Below, piece after piece: positions 25,265-34,121 of a DNA stretch of 64,000 bases (position 1 is the stretch's first letter; every line of letters begins with the position of its first letter). The notes under the pieces were generated by a model. It did not search any database and was not told where the DNA came from. It was given only the letters and a program-made list of their open reading frames with translations. Made by a program: the position numbers and the translations under genes. This DNA comes from Acetobacteraceae bacterium (GTDB lineage: Bacteria; Pseudomonadota; Alphaproteobacteria; Acetobacterales; Acetobacteraceae), in contig CANJJS010000018.1 in the NCBI GenBank assembly GCA_947474705.1, forward strand, positions 1-64,000. The letters are read 5' to 3'.

Positions 25265-25391
25265 ATGGCCCGGCCTGTCTGGGCCACCGGGAACGGCACG
25301 CCATTCGGCCGAAGCGCGGCTGCCGAGGTGGTGCGGGCTCTGTCACGCGATGGTGTGCCGAGACCGGCGGCCCGGGCAGGCCGGGCCATGA
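25265..25391. repeat. REP-like inverted repeat
   Basis: CATGGCCCGGCCTG near 25264-25277 is repeated in inverse orientation as CAGGCCGGGCCATG near 25377-25390, separated by about 100 bases. CCATTCGGCCG occurs both upstream (about 25150) and inside (about 25302). The composition resembles the GTCATGGCCCGG... dispersed intergenic repeats seen in several alphaproteobacteria. Confidence 0.5.
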
Positions 25392-25535
25392 CATGGTGGC
25401 AATAACCGTCGCTCCGCCCTCCCTTCTACTGCTCCGCGCCGTTGCCCCGTCCCATTGACCTTACCCACAGGCCTTACGCCCCTCTCCAGCGCCCCACCGC
25501 TTCCTGTTTTCCCGATCTTGCGGCAATTTGGAAAA

Positions 25536-28500
25536 ATGCACTTCGACCTCAGACTCTGGCGCCTCACCGCGGGTCTTCGCGATCGCATCGGTTGGGCCGT
25601 TTTTCTGGGCCTTGCCGCGCTTTGCGCCGGCATCGCCCGTTTCGCCTTTCTCGGCCGGTTTTTGGCCGGGGTGTTCCGAGGCGACTCATGGGCCGATTTG
25701 TGGCCATCGCTGGCGCTGGCGGCGGGGGCGATCCTGCTGCGGGCGGGGCTCGATCACGCCCGGACGATGATCGCGCACCGCACGGCGGCGCGGGTCCAGG
25801 AGGTTCTGCGCGAGCGTCTGTTCGATAAGATCCTCGCGCTGGGCCCCGCCTGGTTTGGCGCCGAGCGCACCGGCGGTGTCATGCTGTCGATGGTCGACGG
25901 GGTTGAGCAACTGCAAACCTTCTTCGGCCAGTATCTCCCCCAGGTCGTCATCGCCCTCTGCGCGCCATTGGCCATTTTCGCTTTCATCGCCTGGTGGGAC
26001 CTGCCCGTCGCCGCCGTCATGTTGGCCGCCGCGCTCTTCACCCTGATTTTACCCGCGACCGTCCATCGCTGGACCAGCCGTGCCTCCCGCGCCCGCCAGA
26101 CCGCCTTCAAATCCTTCGGCGAGGAATTTCTCGACGCCGTTCAGGGTTTGCCAACCCTGAAGGCCTTCGGTCAGAGCAAAGCGTATGGCGCCATGCTCGG
26201 CGCGAAAGCGCGTGCGTTATCGGATGCGACGTTCTGGGTTCTCGCGCTGAACGTGCTGACGCGCGGCATCACCGATCTCGGCACCGCGCTTGGCGCCGCC
26301 GCGGCGTTGTCGCTGGGCGCCTGGCGGGTCAGTCAGGGGCAGATGACGTTCGAGGCGTTGCTCATCGTCCTGATGGCCGGCACGGAAATCTTCCGGCCGC
26401 TGCGCGATCTCCGCTCCGTGCTTCATCAGGGCCTGAACGGCCAGTCCGCCGCCAATGGGATTGGCGCGCTGCTGGACGCCCAGGGGGCGGCACCGTCGCG
26501 GCCGCCGCATCCCGTACCCGTCTCGGGCCTGACGCCGGAGATCGTGTTCGACAACGTTGGCTTCGCCTATCCCGGCGGCCGCGCGCCGGCCCATAATGGC
26601 CTGTCCTTCGCCATTGGCGCGGGTGAGCGCGTCGGTGTTGTCGGCCCCAGCGGTTCGGGCAAATCGTCGATCGTGCGGCTTCTTCTGCGCCTGCACGATC
26701 CCCAATCCGGCGCCATTCGCATCGGCGGCCAGGATCTGAGGCAGTTCGATCCCGATGCCATCCGCGGCATGATCGCCGTCGTGTCGCAGGATACCTGGCT
26801 GTTTCACGGCACCGTGGAGGACAATCTGCGTCTGGGCCGCCCCGATGCCAGCGAGGCCGATGTCATCGCCGCCGCCCATGCCGCCAATGCCCATGAGTTC
26901 ATCCTGAGTTTGCCGGAGGGCTATCGCACTCAGATCGGCGAGCGAGGCTCCCAGTTATCCGGCGGGCAGCGCCAGCGTCTGGCCATTGCCCGCGCGCTAT
27001 TGCGGGACTCGCCCATTCTGATTTTGGATGAGGCCCTGTCCGCCGTCGACGCCGAAAACGAGGCCGCGATCCAGGAAGCCCTCGACCGGTTGATGACGGG
27101 CCGCACGACCCTGATTCTGGCGCATCGCCTGTCCAGCGTCATCGGCGCCGACCGCATCCTGGTCTTGGAGAACGGCGCCGTCACGCAGTCCGGTGCGCAT
27201 GCGGTGTTGATTGGCCAGGACGGGCCCCACCGGCGGTTGATGGGGCCGCAGATGGCGGAGGCGCGCGATCCCGAACTGGTTCTCGTGCCGCCCGAACAGC
27301 GCGCGGCGGCGGAGGAAGCCGCCGGCGGCGCGGCCGTGACCAGCATTGCCGCCGACGCGCGTCAGGTCGGATGGCCGGAGACGATCCGGACTCTGCTTAC
27401 GGTTGTCCGTCCCTACCGGGGACAGATGGCGGTGGTGATGGTTTGCGGCATTCTGCGGGTCATCGCCTATATCGGTGTCGGCGTCTTGGGCGCGCTGCTG
27501 TTGGGCGCGGTGCGGAATGGCGCGCCGACGTCAGGCCTGGTGACGGCGTTGCTGATCGTGGCGCCGCTGGCGGGCATTCTGCACTGGCTGGAATCCTGGA
27601 TCGCGCATGCCATGGCCTATGCGCTGCTGGCGGAGATGCGGATCGACCTGTTCCGCAAGTTGGACGCCCTGGCGCCCGCGTATTTGTTGCGGCGGCGGTC
27701 TGGAGACTTGGTGGCGCTGGCGACGCAGGATGTGGAGACGGTGGAGTACTTCTTCGCTCACACCGTGGCGCCGGCGATTGTTGCTTTTCTGGTTCCGGCG
27801 GCGGTGACGGTGGCGCTGCTGGTGCTGGCCTGGCCGCTGGCCTTCGCGCTGGCGCCGTTTTTGTTTTACGCGGCGGCCTCGCCCATGCGGGGGCGGGCGC
27901 GGATCGACGGGCTGGGGTCGGCGGCGCGCGGGGCGTTGGGCGGGTTGGGTGCTTATGTGTCCGAGACCATTCAGGGCATGGGCGAGCTGGTCGCGTTCAA
28001 CGCGGCGGGGCGGCGCCGGGACGGGTTCATGGCGGCGGTGCGGCGATATCAGGCGACGCGGCTGACTTTGCTCGCCGATCTGAGTTTTCAGACCAGCGCG
28101 TTGGAGGTCGCGACGGGATTGGGCGGGTTGGCTGTCGCGGCGGCGGGGGCGGTGCTGGTGCGGGACGGGACCATTCCGGCGGCGATGTTGCCTTTGCTGG
28201 TGCTGATCTCGGTGGCGGCGTTTTTGCCGGTGTCGGAAATCGCCCAGGTGGGAAGGCAGTTGGCGGATACGATCGCTTCGACGCGACGGTTGCATGTGGT
28301 GCATGCGGAACCCGAGGCGATTCGGGATGGCGCGTGGGAACCGGAGGCGCGGACGGGCGGGTCGTCGGTGGTGTTTCAGGATGTCACCTTCGCCTATCCG
28401 GGCCGGTCGCGTCCGGCCTTCTCCGAGGTCTCGTTCGAGATTCCGGCGGGTGCGACGGTGGCCTTGGTCGGGCCGTCCGGAGCGGGCAAAACGACGATCG

Positions 28501-29096
28501 CCAACCTGCTGCTCCGGTTCTGGGATCCTCAGTCAGGCCGGATTTTGTTGGATGGGGTCTCGCCGTCCGAGCTGACGTTGGATGGGCTGCGGGGCCGGAT
28601 CGCGCTGGTGGCGCAGGACACGTATTTGTTCAACGACACGCTGGAGGCGAATGTGCGGCTGGCGCGGCCTGACGCGAGCCAGGACCAGGTGTCGCTGGCC
28701 CTCTCCCGGGCGGCGCTGGCGGAGTTTGTGGCTGGCTTACCGGAAGGCCTCGCGACGAGGGTTGGGGAGCGCGGGGTTCAACTCTCGGGCGGGCAGCGGC
28801 AACGGATCGCGATCGCGCGGGCGTTTTTGAAGGACGCGCCGTTGCTGGTGCTGGACGAGGCGACCTCACATCTGGACACGATCAGCGAACAGGCGGTGCG
28901 GTCGGCACTGGACCGGCTGATGGAGGACCGGACGACGATCGTGGTGGCGCATCGGCTGTCCACGATCCGGGCGGCGGATTTGATTCTGGTCCTGGATGGC
29001 GGGCGGCTGGCGGAGTCGGGGACGCATGCGGCGTTGATGGCGAAGGGTGGGGTTTACGCGCGGCTGGTGGATCGGCAGTTGGCTGCGGTGGGTTAG
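25536..29096 (+). CDS. Fused double ABC exporter (TMD-NBD-TMD-NBD), CydDC-like
   Basis: About 1186 residues from the ATG at 25536; an upstream in-frame start at 25455 is possible. It contains two complete half-transporters in one chain. Half 1 has six hydrophobic segments, then Walker A GPSGSGKSS (about 369), signature LSGGQRQR (about 474) and Walker B ILILDEALSA. Half 2 repeats this with Walker A GPSGAGKTT (about 978), LSGGQRQR (about 1082) and LLVLDEATSH. Both sites look catalytically intact. The pattern recalls CydD plus CydC, the cysteine/glutathione exporter needed for cytochrome bd assembly, normally two proteins. No cydAB genes are near, so a general lipid or drug exporter is equally possible. 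GC content rises and wobble becomes almost all G/C in the second half. Confidence 0.85.
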   Translation: MHFDLRLWRLTAGLRDRIGWAVFLGLAALCAGIARFAFLGRFLAGVFRGDSWADLWPSLALAAGAILLRAGLDHARTMIAHRTAARVQEVLRERLFDKILALGPAWFGAERTGGVMLSMVDGVEQLQTFFGQYLPQVVIALCAPLAIFAFIAWWDLPVAAVMLAAALFTLILPATVHRWTSRASRARQTAFKSFGEEFLDAVQGLPTLKAFGQSKAYGAMLGAKARALSDATFWVLALNVLTRGITDLGTALGAAAALSLGAWRVSQGQMTFEALLIVLMAGTEIFRPLRDLRSVLHQGLNGQSAANGIGALLDAQGAAPSRPPHPVPVSGLTPEIVFDNVGFAYPGGRAPAHNGLSFAIGAGERVGVVGPSGSGKSSIVRLLLRLHDPQSGAIRIGGQDLRQFDPDAIRGMIAVVSQDTWLFHGTVEDNLRLGRPDASEADVIAAAHAANAHEFILSLPEGYRTQIGERGSQLSGGQRQRLAIARALLRDSPILILDEALSAVDAENEAAIQEALDRLMTGRTTLILAHRLSSVIGADRILVLENGAVTQSGAHAVLIGQDGPHRRLMGPQMAEARDPELVLVPPEQRAAAEEAAGGAAVTSIAADARQVGWPETIRTLLTVVRPYRGQMAVVMVCGILRVIAYIGVGVLGALLLGAVRNGAPTSGLVTALLIVAPLAGILHWLESWIAHAMAYALLAEMRIDLFRKLDALAPAYLLRRRSGDLVALATQDVETVEYFFAHTVAPAIVAFLVPAAVTVALLVLAWPLAFALAPFLFYAAASPMRGRARIDGLGSAARGALGGLGAYVSETIQGMGELVAFNAAGRRRDGFMAAVRRYQATRLTLLADLSFQTSALEVATGLGGLAVAAAGAVLVRDGTIPAAMLPLLVLISVAAFLPVSEIAQVGRQLADTIASTRRLHVVHAEPEAIRDGAWEPEARTGGSSVVFQDVTFAYPGRSRPAFSEVSFEIPAGATVALVGPSGAGKTTIANLLLRFWDPQSGRILLDGVSPSELTLDGLRGRIALVAQDTYLFNDTLEANVRLARPDASQDQVSLALSRAALAEFVAGLPEGLATRVGERGVQLSGGQRQRIAIARAFLKDAPLLVLDEATSHLDTISEQAVRSALDRLMEDRTTIVVAHRLSTIRAADLILVLDGGRLAESGTHAALMAKGGVYARLVDRQLAAVG

Positions 29097-29135
29097 AGGG
29101 CCGGGGCGTTTACGACAACACCCAGGCCCCACCGC

Positions 29136-29996
29136 TCACCCCGCCTTCAACTGCCGCATCAGCGCCGCCCATTGGTCCAGCTTGGGCAGCGTCTCCTCCG
29201 CGCCGGCCGAGGGCAGGCTGACCACCACGCGCGAAACCCCCGCGTCCCGATAATACCGGAGACGGTCGATATCCGCCGGAATCCCGAACAAGGTCACCGG
29301 GATCGACGCCGGATCGCGCCCCGCCTCCCGCGCCATCTTGAAGAACTCCGGCAGGAACTGACCGACATCGCCATATTGCGGCCGCGACCCATGCGGCACC
29401 CAACCGTCGCCATAGGCGATCGCGCGCCGCGCGCCGTAGGGAAACGCGCCGCCGACGATCACCGGCGGATACGGTGTTTGCGTGGGTTTCGGCCAGGCGT
29501 GCATCGGTCCGAAATCGACCAGCGAGCCGTGATATTCCGCGACCTCCTGGGTCCAGATCGCTTTCATCGCCTCGACGCGTTCGCGGACCAGTTTCCAGCG
29601 GCCTTTGAAATCGGTGGTGCCGTGGTCCGCCATTTCCTCGGCGTTCCAGCCGCCGCCGATACCGAACAGGAAACGGCCTTTGGAGACATGGTCCAGCGAG
29701 GCCACCAGCTTCGCGGTCTGGATCGGGTCGCGCTGCACGACCAGGCAGACGCCGGTGCCAAGCTTGATGGTCTTCGTGGTCGCCGCCGCGAAGGACAGCG
29801 ACACGAAGGGGTCCATGCATTCGGCGTAACGCTTCGGCAGTTCGCCGCCTTGCGGATAGGCCGAGGCGCGGGACACCGGGATATGCGAATGCTCGGGCGC
29901 CCAGACGGAGTCGAAGCCACGCTCCTCCAGCGCCCGCGCGAATTCGCCCGCGTCCATCGCGTAGTCGGTGAAAAACATCGCCCCACCGAATTCCAT
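29136..29996 (-). CDS. Luciferase-like (LLM class) F420/FMN-dependent oxidoreductase
   Basis: 286 residues; GGAGGACC upstream. Landmarks are MFFTDYAMDAGEFARALEERGFDSVW (quoted in part: FFTDYAMDAG, RGFDSVWAPEHSHIP), IKLGTGVCLVVQRDPI, GRFLFGIGGGWNAEEM, YPPVIVGGAFPYGARRA and GVSRVVVSLPS. It fits the TIGR03619-type F420-like group well represented in actinobacteria and also in alphaproteobacteria. The reaction is not known. It converges with the ABC exporter gene and is followed downstream by nothing on its strand for 5 kb. It is the third of four luciferase-like genes in this window. Confidence 0.87.
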   Translation of the reverse strand: MEFGGAMFFTDYAMDAGEFARALEERGFDSVWAPEHSHIPVSRASAYPQGGELPKRYAECMDPFVSLSFAAATTKTIKLGTGVCLVVQRDPIQTAKLVASLDHVSKGRFLFGIGGGWNAEEMADHGTTDFKGRWKLVRERVEAMKAIWTQEVAEYHGSLVDFGPMHAWPKPTQTPYPPVIVGGAFPYGARRAIAYGDGWVPHGSRPQYGDVGQFLPEFFKMAREAGRDPASIPVTLFGIPADIDRLRYYRDAGVSRVVVSLPSAGAEETLPKLDQWAALMRQLKAG

Positions 29997-30063
29997 GACC
30001 GGTCCTCCCCCGTTGTGTCGCGCGGGAGCATAGCGCGAACCGGCCGCGGACGGAAAACCCTGG

Positions 30064-30288
30064 TTACCGGATCGTGGTCCGGGCTTGTGTCTGGGTGTTG
30101 GCGGCGAGGGGAATGCGCTCGCACATCGACATGGACTGGCCGGGCAACCGGGCGGCGGAACAGAGTTGCGTCACCGTGTTGGCGCCAGAAAGGGCCTGCG
30201 CCGCCATGGGGATCGCGGCCACGCAGCCGGTCAGGCTCATCAGTAACGGCGCGGCCGCGATGAGAAGAACAGGTTTGAAACGGATCAT
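30064..30288 (-). CDS. Small lipoprotein
   Basis: 74 residues from the ATG at 30288 (AGGACC upstream). The N-terminus KPVLLIAAAPLLMSLTGC is a lipoprotein signal with lipobox LTGC; Cys would be residue 21 or so. The mature part is short, Ala/Gln-rich and contains two more cysteines (LCSAARLPGQ, MCERIPLAAN). No known domain. The next gene upstream (mmcB) ends about 126 bases away, so co-transcription is uncertain. Confidence 0.65.
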   Translation of the reverse strand: MIRFKPVLLIAAAPLLMSLTGCVAAIPMAAQALSGANTVTQLCSAARLPGQSMSMCERIPLAANTQTQARTTIR

Positions 30289-30414
30289 CTGTCGAGGTCC
30301 TGTACGCGAGGAAGATCGCTGCTCTGGCGGATTTTCCCCAGTACCGGTCCGGCGCTTTGGCCGCATGGGCAGACTGCGCCGGCGACAGTTAAGAAAGCGT
30401 AAACAGCGGAAAGA

Positions 30415-30885
30415 TCATTCCACCCGGCGCGAGGCCCCGATTTCCGCCGCCCCCGCCGGGTCCTCCATGACCGCCAGGCGGCCGCCCGCGAGCAGGGCGA
30501 AGCGGCGCAGCAGCGCGGTCCGGCGTGCGGCGGGGAGTTTGTGTTCCGGTGCCTCCCGCAACAATTCGGCGCCCTGGTCCGCGACAACGATCAGGCCGGT
30601 GTCTTCTGGCAGGATCTCGCGCGGGAAATCCATGTCCACGGCGAAAAACAAATGGTCGGCGAATTCGCGATACTCGTGCCATTTGCGATCGGTCTGAAAG
30701 TCGCGGAGGCCCGACTTCACCTCGATGCAAACGAACCCGCCATCGCCGCGCAGCGCCAGAATATCGGCCCGGCGGCCGTTCGGCAGCGGCACCTCGTGCA
30801 GCGGCGCCCAGTTCAGACGGAGGCACAGCAACGCCGCGGCACGCCGGATCGCCAGCGCGCGTTCGGGAAATCCCGGCCCCTCCAT
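30415..30885 (-). CDS. mmcB: MmcB-family DNA repair protein (PD-(D/E)XK nuclease fold)
   Basis: 156 residues. The core strings are RRADILALRGDGGFVCIEVKSGLRDFQTDRKWHEY (landmarks RRADILAL, FVCIEVKSG and DFQTDRKWHEY) and LFFAVDMDFP. They match the MmcB family first linked to mitomycin C resistance in Caulobacter, whose fold is that of Holliday-junction-resolvase-like nucleases. Putative metal ligands are Asp41, Glu55 and Lys57. It likely acts in repair of DNA crosslinks. Its ATG shares one base with the stop codon of phhB (TGATG), so both are translated from one mRNA. Confidence 0.9.
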   Translation of the reverse strand: MEGPGFPERALAIRRAAALLCLRLNWAPLHEVPLPNGRRADILALRGDGGFVCIEVKSGLRDFQTDRKWHEYREFADHLFFAVDMDFPREILPEDTGLIVVADQGAELLREAPEHKLPAARRTALLRRFALLAGGRLAVMEDPAGAAEIGASRRVE

Positions 30886-31163
30886 CAGGCGAGCAACGCG
30901 TCGATTGCCTTGGCCAGCGCCACGTCCTTCGCGGTCAGGCCGCCCGAATCGTGCGTCGACAGCGCGATCTCGACGGTGTTCCAGACATTCGACCAGTTGG
31001 GGTGGTGGTCCATCCGCTCCGCCAGCAGGGCCACCCGGGTCATGAACCCCCAGGCCTCGCTGAAATCGCGGAACCGGAACGACCGCCGGATCCAAATGCC
31101 ATCGTCGCTCCGGGTCCAGTGCGTCAAAGCGGCGATGTCGGCGTCGGAAGAAATCTTCGGCAT
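30885..31163 (-). CDS. phhB: Pterin-4a-carbinolamine dehydratase
   Basis: 92 residues; ribosome binding site AGGAGACG. The signature is [38 protein letters not shown], of which MDHHPNW carries the catalytic His pair (His53, His54) and [10 protein letters not shown] the third His. It regenerates quinonoid dihydrobiopterin from the carbinolamine formed by aromatic amino acid hydroxylases, or acts as a molybdopterin-side pterin enzyme. No phenylalanine hydroxylase is near. It overlaps mmcB by one base, a pairing seen often in alphaproteobacteria. Confidence 0.95.
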   Translation of the reverse strand: MPKISSDADIAALTHWTRSDDGIWIRRSFRFRDFSEAWGFMTRVALLAERMDHHPNWSNVWNTVEIALSTHDSGGLTAKDVALAKAIDALLA

Positions 31164-31215
31164 GGCGCGTCTCCTGGCTTGACCCGGCGCGCGGGCAGCG
31201 GCACCGGATACCAGC

Positions 31216-31644
31216 ATGAGCGACCTGCGCAATCCCATCCCTGGCTTCGGCCTCCCGCCCACCCTCGACGACATCGCGCGCATGGCGGAACGCGCCCTGA
31301 CGACCATCCCGCCCGGCCTCGCCCGCCATGTGCGGGATGTCGCGCTAGCCGTCGAAGAGCATGCCGACGAGGAAACTCTGGACGATCTCGGGATCGAGTC
31401 AGTCTGGGAACTCACCGGCCTTTACCGCGGCACGCCGTTGACCGAGCGCAGCACCATGGATGTCGCGCGGCAGCCCGAGATGATCTTTCTTTACCGCGAA
31501 CCGATCCTGCTCGAATGGATCGAAACCGGCGAAGACCTTTATCGTTTGGTGCGCTCCGTGGTGATTCACGAGGTCGCGCATCATTTCGGGTTTAGCGACG
31601 CCGATATCGCCGCGATCGAACGGGATCTGGAGCCCGATCGGTAG
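31216..31644 (+). CDS. Zincin-type metallopeptidase (HExxH), DUF1025-like
   Basis: 142 residues. The zinc motif is HEVAHH at 118-123 inside [17 protein letters not shown], and the upstream string [12 protein letters not shown] is typical of the small cytosolic minimal zincins annotated as metallopeptidase family or acetylglutamate-kinase-linked protein. The third ligand is probably the following Asp/Glu. Function is unknown; protein or peptide cleavage is assumed by fold only. Divergent from phhB, 52 bases between the starts. Confidence 0.86.
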   Translation: MSDLRNPIPGFGLPPTLDDIARMAERALTTIPPGLARHVRDVALAVEEHADEETLDDLGIESVWELTGLYRGTPLTERSTMDVARQPEMIFLYREPILLEWIETGEDLYRLVRSVVIHEVAHHFGFSDADIAAIERDLEPDR

Positions 31645-31736
31645 CGCGCCGACTTTTGGGCCGCCGGAACCGGGGGCTTGAGACCGGCCGCCACAAGGTC
31701 AACAATCCCTTGGCAAAAGCCAGGGATGTCCGGATC

Positions 31737-32189
31737 ATGCCCGCCAGTACCAATGTGGCCCTTCGCCTCGCCGAAACCTTTGCCCGTCACGGTGTCACCG
31801 CCACTTTCGGCCAAAGCCCGCCGAGCGTCTTTCATCTCGCCGTGCTGCCTGCCGGGATCGGGCAGGCCGCCTACCGCCAGGAAAACGCGGGTGACGCCAT
31901 GGCTGATCGCCATGCCCGGATTTCCGGCATTCTCGGCTACCGGAAGCATGCGGAAACCGTGAATTTCGGCGAATACACCGACCCCGGCGATTTCACAGAG
32001 GGGGATCACGCCGCCATCGCGCGGGCCCGCGGTGTGAACGGCATCCGCGTCGTGCGCGGCGAGGACGTGGGGCCCGCGCTCGACGCCGCGTTCGTCTCCG
32101 GAAAACCCGCGCTGCTCGATATCGTCGCCGATCCCGATGCGAAGCCGCCCATCAGCGTCTGGGCCGATCATTACCCGGAACCATTCTGA
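31737..32189 (+). pseudogene. TPP-dependent acetolactate-synthase-like protein with large internal in-frame deletion
   Basis: 150 residues where the family needs about 550. Residues 1-64 are the start of the Pyr domain: NVALRLAETFARHGVTATFG, YRQENAGDAMADRHARISG, with the catalytic Glu49. Residue 65 onward (ILGYRKHAETVNFGEY, DFTEGDHAAIARARGVNGIRV, VGPALDAAFVSGKPALLDIVAD) is the end of the PP domain. The rest of the Pyr domain, the whole middle domain and the TPP-diphosphate GDG motif are absent. The joint is in frame and the remaining codons are undamaged, so either the deletion is recent or the short product is kept. An intact member of the same superfamily lies at 46365. It cannot bind TPP in the normal way. 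Confidence 0.85.
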
Positions 32190-32207
32190 CCGCGAGGGAA
32201 CCCCCCG

Positions 32208-32954
32208 ATGGACAACGACCTGGACGAACTCTCCCGCCTGATCGACACCGCCGACCGTATCGTGCTGTTCACTGGTGCCGGGATCAGCACCGAATCCGGC
32301 ATTCCCGATTTTCGCAGTCCCGGCGGAGTCTGGACGAAAATGGCGCCGATCGATTTCCGCGACTTCATGCGGTCCGACGACGCGCGACGGGAGACCTGGA
32401 AGCGGCGCTTCGCCATGGAGGATGTGTTCCGCGAGGCGGCGCCCAATCGTGGCCACCGCGCCTGCGCCGAACTGATCCGTTGCGGCAAGGCGACCTCCAT
32501 CATCACCCAGAATATCGACGGGCTTCACCAGGATTCCGGGATCCCCGATTCCAAGGTGATCGAGTTGCACGGCAACACGACTTACGCGCATTGTCTCGAC
32601 TGTAAGCAGCGATACGAGATCCACGCGTTGCGGGTGGATTTCGAACAGGACAATATCGTGCCGAACTGCGCCTGCGGCGGCTGGGTCAAGACGGCGACCA
32701 TTTCCTTCGGACAGGCCATGCCGATCGACGAAATGCGGCGCGCGGAGCAGGAAACTTTGCTCGCCGACCTGTTCATCGTCATGGGGTCGTCGCTGGTCGT
32801 TTATCCCGCCGCCGGTTTTCCGGAACTCGCCAAACGCAATGGCGCGTCGCTTGTCATCATCAACCGCGAGGCGACCGGCCTCGACCGCATGGCCGATCTG
32901 GTCCTGCACCGGTCGATCGGCGACACGATGGGATCGATCATGCAGGTCGAGTAA
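32208..32954 (+). CDS. NAD-dependent protein deacylase (sirtuin)
   Basis: 248 residues, the normal bacterial length. Sirtuin motifs are FTGAGISTESGIPDFRSPGG (21-40), TQNIDGLH (100-107) and catalytic His121 in VIELHGN. The zinc site is Cys129/Cys132 and Cys154/Cys156 (CLDC and CAC). C-terminal NAD contacts are MGSSLVVYPAAG and IINREAT. It removes acyl groups from lysines with NAD in the cytosol. Starts 18 bases after the deleted TPP gene (GAGGGAA ribosome binding site), so the two share a transcript. Confidence 0.94.
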   Translation: MDNDLDELSRLIDTADRIVLFTGAGISTESGIPDFRSPGGVWTKMAPIDFRDFMRSDDARRETWKRRFAMEDVFREAAPNRGHRACAELIRCGKATSIITQNIDGLHQDSGIPDSKVIELHGNTTYAHCLDCKQRYEIHALRVDFEQDNIVPNCACGGWVKTATISFGQAMPIDEMRRAEQETLLADLFIVMGSSLVVYPAAGFPELAKRNGASLVIINREATGLDRMADLVLHRSIGDTMGSIMQVE

Positions 32955-33048
32955 CAAGATGGTGGAACCGGGCCCCGGTTCGTGTCAGAGGTGTATCCGA
33001 TAGCCGCCGCCCGCGGGGGGAACCCAAAGGGGCTACCTGGAGTCCCGC

Positions 33049-33570
33049 ATGCACCAGATGTTTAACCTTCCGGAATGGCTGCCCTGGTGGGTTCCGCTGA
33101 TCCTGCTGCTGCCCGCCTCGCTTTGGGCCTTGTCGTTCCTGTTCATGCCCTTCAGCGTGTTCGGCGTGAAAAGCCGGCTCGACGTCATTGAGGCGCGGCT
33201 GGAGGAGTTGCACAACGAGATCCGGCATTTGACCCTTCGGCTTCCTCCGGGCGGGGTCGCCGGGCCGGATTACGACGATGTCTATCCGCCCCGCATGGCG
33301 GAGCCGCGTCCGCCGGAGCGCTTCGCCTCGCGTCCGCCGATTCCGCCGGCCCGGCATGAGCTATATTCGGCACAAGCCCAGGAGGCCCGGGCGGAAGCGA
33401 GGGGGGAGGCGAGACCGGAGCCGCGGATGGATCAGCACATGGATCCGCGCGACGAACCGGCGCCGCTGGAAGACCGTCCGCCGCCGCCGCCCAATGCCCG
33501 GCCCGCGCGCCGCGCCGAACCGTTGACGCGTCCCGCCCGCGCCGAGCCGCGGCTGGACTGGCGGCGATAG
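33049..33570 (+). CDS. Membrane-anchored protein with proline/arginine-rich tail
   Basis: 173 residues, no family recognised. Residues 10-40 (WLPWWVPLILLLPASLWALSFLFMPF in part) form one membrane segment, followed by a short coiled coil (KSRLDVIEARLEELHNEIRHL). A long disordered tail is rich in Pro, Arg, Glu and Ala with PPERFASRPPIPP and PPPPPNARP. Such single-pass proteins with a coiled coil and proline tail are often scaffolds, but no function is assigned. Followed after 9 bases by the CoA-binding protein gene. Confidence 0.7.
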   Translation: MHQMFNLPEWLPWWVPLILLLPASLWALSFLFMPFSVFGVKSRLDVIEARLEELHNEIRHLTLRLPPGGVAGPDYDDVYPPRMAEPRPPERFASRPPIPPARHELYSAQAQEARAEARGEARPEPRMDQHMDPRDEPAPLEDRPPPPPNARPARRAEPLTRPARAEPRLDWRR

Positions 33571-33579
33571 GAGGCGAGG

Positions 33580-34008
33580 ATGTCTGTCGATGGCGAATCC
33601 GACGCGACCATCCGCCGCCTGTTGACTCCTCCCCGGCGGATCGCGCTCGTCGGTGCCTCCGCGAAACCCTGGCGAGCGTCCCACGAGGTCATGCGTTTCC
33701 TTCTCGACCGCGGCTTCCATGTGACTCCCGTCAACCCTGGGCTTGCCGGCCAAACTCTGCACGGGGCAACCGTCGTCGCGCGGCTGGAGGACGCCGGTCC
33801 GCTCGACATGATCGACGTGTTTCGAAACGCCAGCCATGTTTCCGTGCTGGTCGACGATGCCATCCGGCTCGGCGCGTCCAGTATCTGGATGCAGCTTGGG
33901 GTCGTGGATCATGACGCCGCGGGCCGCGCGCGGGCGGCCGGATTGACGGTGGTGATGGACCGCTGTCCGGTGATAGAAGACAGGCGGTTGCATCTGTTCG
34001 CCGCCTGA
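33580..34008 (+). CDS. CoA-binding domain protein (YccU-like)
   Basis: 142 residues forming one Rossmann-like CoA-binding domain. Motifs are RRIALVGASAKPWRASHEVMRFLLDRGFHVTPVNPG (landmarks IALVGASAKPWRAS and HVTPVNPG), MIDVFRNASHV and IWMQLGV. The pattern matches the succinyl-CoA-synthetase-like CoA_binding_2 family, stand-alone proteins of unclear role that bind CoA. Ribosome binding site GGAGGCGAGG; 9 bases after the preceding gene. Confidence 0.9.
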   Translation: MSVDGESDATIRRLLTPPRRIALVGASAKPWRASHEVMRFLLDRGFHVTPVNPGLAGQTLHGATVVARLEDAGPLDMIDVFRNASHVSVLVDDAIRLGASSIWMQLGVVDHDAAGRARAAGLTVVMDRCPVIEDRRLHLFAA

Positions 34009-34121
34009 TCGCGCCGGGCATTGAAGCCGCGACACCGCGACGCCACATTTCGCGCTGACGTCCGGGCGAGGTAACGTCCCACCTGCCGGAACACCTGAAC
34101 CCTGACCCATTGGGGGCCCGT

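Larger units (their letters stand above)
25117..25535. other. Repeat-bearing intergenic region
   Basis: 419 bases. It holds a degenerate 15-bp tandem repeat (25167-25256) and an inverted repeat (about 25265-25391), described separately. Short open frames cross it but none has a convincing start signal or product. The last part leads into the fused ABC exporter gene. Confidence 0.55.

Noticed and set aside
25148-25405. 85-residue pentapeptide-like protein gene
   Set aside because: The repeat reads well in this frame, but there is no ribosome binding site and the rest of the frame runs through REP-like palindromes, so only the repeat is reported.
25536-29096. Naming the fused exporter CydDC
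   Set aside because: Layout is suggestive, but no cytochrome bd genes are near and the sequence does not decide between cysteine/glutathione export and other substrates.
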